A stretch of 64,000 nt of DNA from contig NC_091947.1 of NCBI RefSeq assembly GCF_041260155.1, positions 1,490,501-1,554,500 on the forward strand, read 5' to 3'. The stretch's first letter is position 1. Each line of letters begins with the position of its first letter. The stretch is from Ptychodera flava. Lineage: Eukaryota; Hemichordata; Enteropneusta; Ptychoderidae. A program made the translations under genes and the position numbers. The notes beneath the pieces were generated by a model, which ran no database searches, was not told the DNA's origin, and saw nothing but the letters and a program-made list of their open reading frames with translations. Positions 48,150 through 64,000 of the stretch are shown in pieces.

Positions 48150-50755
48150 ATGTCGATAGAAGGCGAATGTAGTACCAAAAAATGTCCGCAGACATCATCA
48201 GAAAGATCAAAGGTGGTATATGTAATCTATATTGTTTTGTCAAGATGACTATAGTTTCTTTGTTGATTTACTTATAAACTTTTGCAATTAACGTTTTGAA
48301 ATCCGGAAATCGACAAGGGTACTGCAATTAGCCATAGCATGGAGATTGGAGGTACTTTTGGTACCTCCATGGTACCTCCATGGCCATAGACAGTGGTGGG
48401 GTCTCCCCCCTAACTGTCTGTGATTTGGCCATGGAGATAGACATTGACCTATGCATGAAATGGCAATACATGTAATCGATGGGGGAGGGGGAGGGTGTGA
48501 TCTCCAAACCTCAGCGCTGAAAAAAACTGCCGATTTTGTGTTGGCACACAGGTCCGTGAAGTTGCCGTGTAGTATACCATGGAGGTAGTCTCTTCCTACC
48601 TCCATGAGTATACAAAGAGACGGCAACTCCACGGACCTATGTGGTGGCAGAGGGACCGTGACCTCTCCAACGGGCAACACACAAAATTGCTGGGGAAAGT
48701 TGGCCATGGAGTAGTAATAGTATGGAAGATAAAGTTCATTTTATTTCCAATTAAGTATTCTATTTAACTCAAGCTAAATGATTTTTAGTCCCAACGGACA
48801 CCGTCCGGGGGGACTTATAGGTTTGGTCATGTCCGTGCGTGCGTCCGTCCGTTCACGCAGATATCTCAGAGATGCCTGGAGCGATTTCATTCAAACTTGG
48901 TACAAGGATTACTTCATATGTCATACAAATATACGTCAATTTGTTTTGTGATACGATCCAATATGGCTGCCAGGCGGCCATTTTATTACGATTTTTTCAT
49001 GTACAGAGCCATAACTCAGGCATGTTGCAACCGATTTTATTCAAAGTTGGTACAAGGACATTGACAAATGTCATAGCTATGCACATCAATTTGTTTTGTG
49101 ATACGATCCGAAATGGTCGCCAGGCGGCCATTTTATTACGATTTTTTCATGTACAGAGCCATTTCTCAGGCATATCCGCATGTTCTAACCGATTTTATTC
49201 AAAGTTGGTACAAGGGCATCGACCAATGTCATAGCAATGCACATCAATTTGTTGTGTGATGCGATCCAATATGGCCCCTGTGCGGCCATTTTGTTACGAT
49301 TTTTTAATGTCCTGAACCATAACTCAGACATGTATCAAGCGAATTCATTCAAAAGTATTTTTATCACAGAACTAATGAAGAGGTCTCTATCCTCTCTGAG
49401 GACCTGTAATCAAAATACCCATTAACAAGTGGGGACTGTGTCATCAACGATGACTTGTTAATAATTAAGCTAAATCAAATCAAATGGTATACATTTGCCT
49501 TTTGGCATAGCCTGATAGAATCTTCACAAAAGATAATCAAGGCACAATCGTCAAGGTCCTACGTGTGTTTGGCTATTGGCTATGTTTCTGAATGAGGGGA
49601 TACAAGCCGGCCACAATCACTCCAGAAAGTTTTGCGGAGTGACCAAGTAGACAGTATAGTAGAACACTCTTGAATAAATGAAAATCTGCAAGGTACCTAA
49701 TGCTAATCACGTAAAATAAAATTTGTGTCAGTTTCAGATGAGTTCATCTTTGAGAGAAAGATTGAAGAGATCAAGACGTTCTTTTTATTCACCAAGGCAA
49801 AGTCAACCTTTGTCAAGGATAAACCAGGACCTGACATGCTCAAATGATAATGTGACTAGGAGACAGGCTGTTTCGGCCAAACCCAATACAGAATCCCACA
49901 TTGAAAGGACAGCTGAACAAACACATAATGGGCAAAAAGGAATACTGCAAGATAAGAATGAATTGATGGAAACGGCATTGTCTGAAAGTTCAAACAGCAA
50001 GATTTGGCAAGGTGACAGTGATGCTTTGGCAGAAAATGACAGGCTTGCCCGAGAAAAGGATCATGGTATAGAACATGAAGACAACCACCAATGCCTGATT
50101 GACATGAGAAATGAATTCAAGGAAAGGGTTTCAGAAAAAGAGGAAACACTGAGAAAACTTAAAATGGTTAAGATGTATAGAAGTAAGGTATGTTTATTGG
50201 ACACAAAGCAAGCAGTATATTTACTCGGATAAATTCTTCCTTGTTCTGTATGTGTAAATGGTCATTTGTGATCTTTTCTGTATTGTTCATGAAGAAACTC
50301 ACCTTCCTGAGTAAGCTATCATATCAACAATGGCAAAAACAAGCATGGAATGGTTCAAGTGTGTGTGGAAGAGTAATCTCTCAAAGGAGTTGTCTGATAT
50401 GTCAGAAAACTGCGCAGTTGTTTTGTGTACGATTTCCACTGGACATTGATGAAAATGACATTCCTATTAAGTATTTTTGGAATAGTCTGTGTAAATAGTG
50501 AACAATCTGTATTGTAGATGTATAGCCTTGTAATCCTATTAATACATTTCTTGGATAATTTTCATACAGAATGACTTGGAGCAATTACAACATCTCATTG
50601 ACAAATGGAGAAATGCGAGTCAAGACATACTACTTGAGTTACAAGACAAATTACCTATGGAGACAAAACCAAAGTTAAAAGAGCTGATAAGCAACTGGAA
50701 TCTGGATGCAGAGATGCTGCATTTTGATGAGGAAATGGACTGTTTCAAGGAATAA
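48150..50755 (+). CDS. SFR1: SWI5-dependent recombination repair protein 1 (SFR1/MEIR5), complete
   Basis: Partner of SWI5; the complex helps RAD51/DMC1 filaments in homologous recombination. Exons: 48150-48212 (ATG, donor AAG|GTGGTA), 49738-50187 (acceptor TTTCAG|ATG, donor AAG|GTATGT), 50570-50755 (acceptor CATACAG, TAA stop). All are phase 0; total 232 residues (human 245). The protein begins MSIEGECSTKKCPQTSSERSK, then MSSSLRERLKRSRRSF, equivalent to human MSATLRERLRKTRFSF. A low-complexity charged middle follows, then the conserved C-terminal coiled-coil segment LRKLKMVKMYRSK plus NDLEQLQHLIDKWRNASQ. Exon 1 is short with a weak GTGG donor and is the least certain part; if wrong, translation could begin at the exon 2 ATG. 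Divergent from NCAPH and convergent with the LMAN2-like gene. Confidence 0.92.
48550..48638. repeat. Imperfect hairpin in SFR1 intron 1
   Basis: AGGTCCGTGAAGTTGCCGT is inverted at the right (ACGGCAACTCCACGGACCT), and the centre GGAGGTAG...CTACCTCC also pairs. It lies in a wider repeat (48310-48720) with several GGTACCTCCATGG palindromes. Confidence 0.75.
48782..49474. mobile_element. Interspersed element with three ~150-bp internal units and a terminal hairpin
   Basis: The left end TAGTCCCAACGGACACCG leads into GTCCGTGCGTGCGTCCGTCC. Then three units of 150-158 bp each carry GGTACAAGG, CAATTTGTTTTGTGATACGA and GCGGCCATTTT. The right end has the perfect hairpin GTCATC-AAC-GATGAC (49440-49454) inside ATTAACAAGT...ACTTGTTAAT, then CTAA. 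A 3' hairpin before CTRR is reminiscent of Helitrons, but the 5' end is not diagnostic. Located in SFR1 intron 1. Confidence 0.7.
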
Positions 50756-50777
50756 GATTGTTGGACCAACAATGCAG

Positions 50778-50783
50778 AATAAA
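50778..50783 (+). promoter_or_regulatory. SFR1 polyadenylation signal
   Basis: AATAAA 23 bases after the SFR1 stop codon. A very short 3' UTR would be implied. Confidence 0.55.
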
Positions 50784-52820
50784 TTGTTTAAAATGATATA
50801 ATAAGCTCACGAATCTTTCTTCAGTATCTTTTGTGACCTTACATGTAAATTGCGAGGCTTTGTCGTGTATAATTTCCATGAGCTACATGAACCTCATTGA
50901 GACAGCGGCTTTCAAGAAAAGTAAGCACACTCTACCTGTCCGTAAATAAAGCAAAAGATCTCCTTCATAGTAAACATAGCAGGCATGGTCATAGGTACTG
51001 TGTTCACACTACAGAGTTTATGTCACCTCTGAGTCAGCCCTTGTTTCCAATCCACCAAGCGAAAAATAATGTGAATTGTACTATGTTGGTCCTGAGGCAG
51101 CTTAATTTATGTTGAATCAAAGCGGAGGGCTAAATGTTGACATAAGATTGTTGTGACTGGGCATAAATTGTATGTGTGTGTGAATGGTGTATATCAGACT
51201 TGGGCCAATGTAAACCTTCAAATAACTGGTCAAATGTGTAACCAAATTATTCCCATTAAAGAGTTCAGTAAGAGCACATTTGCAGTCATCCGTGTCATAT
51301 ATCCTACACATGAAGTTGGTTACATTGTTAGGAATTGGACTGATTTTGCCCTATTTCCTCATGGAACAACTATAGAATACTATTTGCCTCATATATGCGT
51401 AGCTGGTATGCTATATCAATTCATCTCCAGCATAAAAAATGCATAAAGAACAACAAGGGATGTAGACACTTCTGTTATCCATGTTGGTCATTTTGACTGG
51501 TCAGTAAGTGATTAAAGACTTTGAAATACATATGCAATAAAAATATAAAAATTTTCTTGCAACAATCTTTCACATGGCCCAGAGGGAACTCTAGGCCCAA
51601 ATGTGAACCTGGCTGAAGTAATAAAACTTACGTTACCTCCAGATTGGGAACTTATCTTCTAAATTATGGCACAATTTGATCACCCATACTAAAGCTCTGG
51701 ATATTTAACTTTTTAGCTTTCTATATTTGCATGAATATTTTATTAATATATCCATATTTTTGACACGCGTCCATCTTGACACAGATGAATCTTTAGTTCA
51801 CAAGGCATCTGCATAACAAAGACTGGTGGAATACTCGTTGTTGCATGCTTGCTGTGTTTTCCTCAAGTTTCTGATCTGGCTTCAGAACTTCATTCACATC
51901 CTCCGATAACAGCATGCCCACAATGCTGACATGCCACACCACAGTTATCCACAGATCATCATGCCGCTAGTAAACTTAGAATTCTCATATTGTATGTGCT
52001 GATATGGAACAGATGCGATGAAAAAGCAAAATTCATCCCCAGTTTCAAAGACACATGTGGTTTGAGTTCCTATACTAGGCAAATCATTTTGAAACACAAT
52101 TGAAATTTTGCCATGCTTTCATTCAGTTTGCCTGGTAAACCAAGGGGGAAGCCAGCCAAGCTTTAATGGTGTAAAGACCTAATATCAAAATACCAAATGT
52201 GATTTGCACTAAAAAAGTAAGTTGCTTTGTCCCCCAGTTGTCTATTTTTAGGAGTCCAAAAAGAGCAGAAAGTCAGCATACATTAGGGTGTTCCCAACTT
52301 TTTTGAATAGATAATATATTGTTATTAAACTGTTAGTAGGATATCAAGGAATGGGGAGGGGGGGGGCTTCACAAGTGCATTAAGCTTTATCAGAAAGCTT
52401 TCTGAAAGAAAATTGCCAGCGATCTGTTTGATGTCTGGATTAAAACAACCACCAATACATCAACCGATCAAAGTGACTGGGATGGTAACCTCTGACTTGA
52501 TCAACATTTGCCTTGAAATATCAATGATAATACTCAACAGTGCTCTTTGACTTGTTTGCAGATGATACATTTGCATATTTGTTAATGGGATACCACGATA
52601 GTATGGGGCGCCCTAATAATTTATTACATGCCTCGGTGTGAGTGCAAATCAGTGCATTGATTTAACCCACGCGTGGATTTAAATAGGAACAGCGGGGATT
52701 TAGCAGGCTGTGTGAACGATGTACTGACTGGTTTCCATAGTTACCCGGTCCGGTGAAGCCCTTCGATGTTTTCAATGTCAAAGTAGACTCTTAACGCTTG
52801 ATGTAAAATATCAATTGTTT

Positions 52821-52997
52821 GAAAATGCCCAATCTGATTAAAATCACATGTAGAGTACGGTGACGTTTATTCTTCAGTGGTACTCTCTTGCTGTCACGCT
52901 CACTACAGCATGACAGCGACAACATGAGAACACCGCGTACGCGTAAGTAAATGTCTCCGTACTCTACATCTGATTTTAATCAGATTGGAAAATGCCC
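52821..52997. mobile_element. 157-bp MITE with perfect 10-bp target duplication
   Basis: GAAAATGCCC flanks both sides (52821-52830 and 52988-52997). Between them the TIR AATCTGATTAAAATCACATG followed by TAGAGTACGG is matched inverted on the right with few changes. A 9-10 bp duplication suits Mutator-like elements. Confidence 0.85.
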
Positions 52998-53050
52998 TGC
53001 ATGTCACTAAATATCATGTAGCGTTCACTGTGAAGGGGCATGTAATAAAA

Positions 53051-53170
53051 ATATTATTGCCTGAATACATGGGTTTATGTACTTGCAGCAGGAGACAATT
53101 TGCCCTCCTGGCGTCAGGCAAATTGTCACCTGCTCTCGGGCACATAAACCCATGTATTCAGCCAATAATA
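53051..53170. repeat. Imperfect hairpin with 54-bp arms
   Basis: 53051-53104 (TATTATTGCCTGAATACATG...) is inverted at 53117-53170 with a few mismatches and a 12-nt loop. Confidence 0.85.
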
Positions 53171-55971
53171 AGTAATAATCGGGGAATGTTTCACCATGTG
53201 TACAGGCAGAATAAAAAGTCTCTAAACAATGTAAAATAACTAGCAGTACTTTATTGCCATCTGACAAAATCACCAAATTACACCTTCAAACTTTTTTACA
53301 AATATTATGAAAGTTTACACTTTGAAAATTCTTATTTTTTCTAGTTCATGAACAGAAAATGTCTAGTTTATAAAAATCAAATTTAACTGTACCGCTTCAT
53401 AAGACAGCCAGAAAAATGTATGAAACCCACATTTGTAAGTGCGTCATCATGCAACAGACCCATCCACAGAAAACCTATGTCTGCAAGCCCAGCATGCAAA
53501 GTATGAATAACGCCCCCTTGTGTTCTCAGTTAGAATGATATTAGTGTCCTGAAAGTTAATTCTATGTGGTATACAATTCAGATATCTGTACACTCTTGCT
53601 AAGTACTAAGTAGCTTTGAACTTGGCACTGGAACAAACATGGACAAGTTCAAATGAAGAAGAATTATTTGACTGCTATCTCAGACAGACTCAAGTTGAAT
53701 TTTACTCTTCCATCTTTAGCAAAGATAGTGTTGCCACCAACAACCTAACAACCTGTCTTCAGCTATACTTACAAAGAAATAGGTAGTGTTCAGCTCTTTG
53801 GTACCACAGCCACTGCCAATGATAACTTTCTGGTAAAGATTACAAATCTTGAAAATTGGGTATTCTCAAACAAAATTGTGACAGGTCACGTCTTGGAAAC
53901 GAACTAAGCAGCACCACATTCACATGAGGCAAGACTGAAGATGACGTCCTAAAATAGTGGGCCGACTCGCAGCGATTTGGATGCACTTACAAATGTACCG
54001 TTATAATGAAATAATACAAATAAACTCCCTAAGTTGCTGTGAATAGTGACAATCGACCAATCAGATATAACCTTGCAAACACGCTGCGAGTCAGCCCAAA
54101 ATAGTCTATTTTTAAAAATTAACATAATCCTAAGGGGACCTGTTGCTTCAAAAAGCTGTAGCAGGCCACCATTGTTTTCATTGATTGGACCAAGTGTTCT
54201 TCAGATACACCTGATATAATAGACTTCATGCAGTCAAAAGTTGCTTTACACTTTCTTTTGAGATATGAACATACAGGTTTAAACAAGGCAAGAATGACTT
54301 TTCAGTGGACATTCCACGGACAACAACACAATGCCTTTTAATGGCATATTATACAAGCATGACCTTAAAAGTTTTGCGGGTAAAAAATTATCATGACAAG
54401 TCCTTCAGATTACAGAAATATAAAATGTTAATGATTGTGAAGTCTTTGAGACCACAGACTCATCACACTTCTGATGTTAATTTCAAGGTTATCAATATCA
54501 TCAAGAATTGTAAACAAGTAGACATCACTGCAATTGTTGCGTCCATTGACTGGTAAAAAAAACAACTAAACTAGGATGTCTTTTATGATTGGCATAGCAT
54601 TTATGACAGGCAGATTGCACATTCAATGAGAGTCCTTTCCTTTGGCTTTCAACATGAAAACATGTTGAAATGGATTGAATGTTAATGATGAACAAAAACT
54701 GGGTTGAATGGAAATGAGAAATGAAATGTCCCCAGTTTGAACATTTGCTAATTAAATCCATAAAGTAACCTTGTATTAAGATGATAAACACTGACTTTTA
54801 AGAAGTGCTTCAGAGATCCCATTTCATCAAATGACTTGTACATAAATATAATCCCCTGTAGTGTGAATTGAAATGTGTTCTGCAAAAAAGTTAACAAGAT
54901 CTGCTGTTTATTAACAGATATTTTAGATACTTTAAGGATGGTATGTGAGATACATTGAAGTGCCTGGTTCTAGTTTATAACACTGTTATCATCAAAACAA
55001 TGGTAAATGCAGTAGTTAAACCATGATGAACCTGACTTACATTTTACAAAAAATGCTATGCCATAATGGCTTATAATGTTGTACTACATACAACTCTTCT
55101 GTAGCTAAACATATCAAATGAAGACTGCAATAACATTGAGACAGAAAGGCATGTTCTATCTTACTGACTTGAGATATGCATAAGAAATACAAATGTTTTT
55201 ACAGGTAAACTTTAAAATGTATTCGCTGTGGGAAATGCCTGAATATGGGTTCACTAGCTTTCTCAACAATGAAAATCCACTTGTACAGTCAGTCCATAAA
55301 AAACTGTCCACTGGGCACTGTATCTAGCTTGTAATACTGTAGATGCAGATGGAATTATTTTAACATGTATGAACCTGCACAACATTTTCAGACACTTAAG
55401 TTAATATTGTTTTGCACACTTTAAAGAAAAAAATAAATCATTAAATTGATGCAAGAAGTTTGTTTTGTTTTTGATTTTTTGTGGTTTTTTTCTCTTTAAG
55501 CTTTCCTTATCAAATATGACCAACATTGAAGTTACAGTCCCTCCTTCCATTTCGTATTATTTTGAGAAAGAAATAATCATTGCATAAAAAATGCCAGCAA
55601 TAAAGTACTAAGACTACTCTGGCTACAGAGAATACTAAGCGTCTGGAAAATAAAAATTCACAGTGTGCATACCTACAAGCAAATGCTCTTTCAAAGAAAA
55701 CTACAAATCTGTTGTACAGAATCTCTACTTTACTTACTTTACTTTCAGTCGAATGAAAATTTGTCTGGAAACATGAATAAACACACACTTGCCATTTTAT
55801 CTTCCCTCAGTTTCGGTGAGGCTGGACCACATTTTGTAATTTGATAATTTTCTTGGGAATCTCATTTATCAAGTATGATTCATAGCATTGGCTTATATCT
55901 TGAGTGAAAGTAAAATAGTACAGCATGTATAATTTTTGCACTGAGGTATTATTTACACAAATAGTATTTTT

Positions 55972-63082
<7,111 letters not shown>

Positions 63083-64000
63083 CTAGCGGAGTAACAGACA
63101 AACTATTACACATAACACATGACATCATACACATGATTGTCTATTGCAAATTACGACAGATGCACCACAACTGTCTGTTCATGAGAATTATGGTGGGCTT
63201 GCATTATTGTTAGACCAAATATAGCACATAATACCACTATATTTGTCATTGTTTAGCATTTGTGACATGGTCTGTTTGCTACCGATATACCGGTACATAT
63301 CTGTGTGTTTTACTTACAAATAATCTTTACATTTATAAACATGCAGCATCAGTAGTGACATACTCTCAATGGTGAGAGAAAAGCAACAGTTAGACCGATT
63401 TGATCAGAAGTTGAAATAAGGTTACGTTTTGTACCTCTTATTTACATGAATGAAAGATTTATACTTGTATTTATAAGTAATTGTGTAATACATTGTAAAC
63501 TCATTACATTAATAATAAATAATTAATGACCCAAACCAAGGAGACATACTGGACTTTATGTACAACCTTCCAAGTTCTGTAATAAGACATTTGATAATGT
63601 AATTGTGATTCTAAATTTCTGCTTGATTATAATTTGTTAGTTTGGCATTAGCATTGTCTGAAAAATCCAAGTTTGAGTGTAATATTTTGGCGAATTATAT
63701 TTTTTCTAAGAACAATGCTGCATTTGGTGACAACAAGCTCTGACAGGTCTGTCAGAACATTACTACAGATATGGATATATGTACCACTGTTTCATCAATT
63801 GTATATAGTAAGAATATTATCTTGAATTTGATTCAAAATGGTCATCTTTTCTCGAGATTATTGCTAATTGATATCACATTCTCAATCATATTGGTATGTA
63901 CATATCTTGGCTTATTCCAAAAACATGAGCATTTAAATTTTGACAATTTATTGTAGGTTGAAAAATCTCTCATGTACACGCAACTACTAATCAAATGAAG
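63083..64000. other. LMAN2 intron 1 (left part)
   Basis: No exon was found for the signal peptide or the expected start of the lectin domain, so this is intron up to the window edge. Confidence 0.6.

Larger units (their letters stand above)
50784..55971. other. Intergenic region between convergent SFR1 and LMAN2-like genes
   Basis: No conserved exon recognised. A 97-codon plus-strand frame at 51153-51446 has no known domain. It contains a MITE (52821-52997) and a hairpin (53051-53170). The right part probably includes the LMAN2 3' UTR, but the poly(A) site was not fixed. Confidence 0.5.

Noticed and set aside
48288-48707. 139-codon minus-strand frame in SFR1 intron 1
   Set aside because: It runs through a repeat with many palindromes, and proline-rich runs come from a G-rich tract.
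51153-51446. 97-codon plus-strand frame downstream of SFR1
   Set aside because: Composition is AT-driven, with no recognised family and no evidence of splicing to SFR1.

Overview
The window is AT-rich nuclear DNA from an invertebrate animal. Genes are split into many short exons with consensus GT-AG borders, introns run from hundreds of bases to several kilobases, and introns and spacers hold many short non-autonomous DNA transposons and satellites. The proteins are conserved bilaterian ones and the sequence alone does not fix the phylum. I saw no bacterial-style operon, no CRISPR array, no LTR element and no virus-derived element.

Five host genes can be assembled exon by exon. Left to right: (1) minus strand, a first coding exon of an attractin-like (ATRN) membrane protein at 19052-19290; its later exons would lie to the left, so bases 1-19051 are probably its first intron. 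(2) minus strand, ADPRH (ADP-ribosylarginine hydrolase), two coding exons, 23100-23319 and 28322-29157, 351 residues, complete. (3) minus strand, NCAPH (condensin I kleisin subunit CAP-H), 17 coding exons between 32175 and 45218; all phases join and give 738 residues. (4) plus strand, SFR1 (SWI5-SFR1 recombination mediator), three coding exons 48150-50755, 232 residues. (5) minus strand, a VIP36/LMAN2-type cargo lectin, seven 3' exons between 55972 and 63082; the signal-peptide exon lies beyond the right edge.

NCAPH and SFR1 are head to head. The CpG-richer stretch near 47.8 kb carries YY1-, NRF1- and ETS-like motifs and is the best candidate for a shared divergent promoter of two chromosome-maintenance genes. 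ADPRH, NCAPH and the ATRN-like exon are in tandem on the minus strand; SFR1 and LMAN2 converge.

The rest is a dense layer of small mobile elements: hAT-like elements nested three deep in the ADPRH intron, four copies of a 260-280 bp TTAA-flanked MITE, full-length palindromic (foldback) elements, two tRNA-like SINE heads, elements built around about 150-bp tandem units, a perfect 35-bp x 9 minisatellite, a 117-bp satellite with an inverted block in an LMAN2 intron, and several long (AT)n tracts. None of these encodes a recognisable transposase here; all look non-autonomous.
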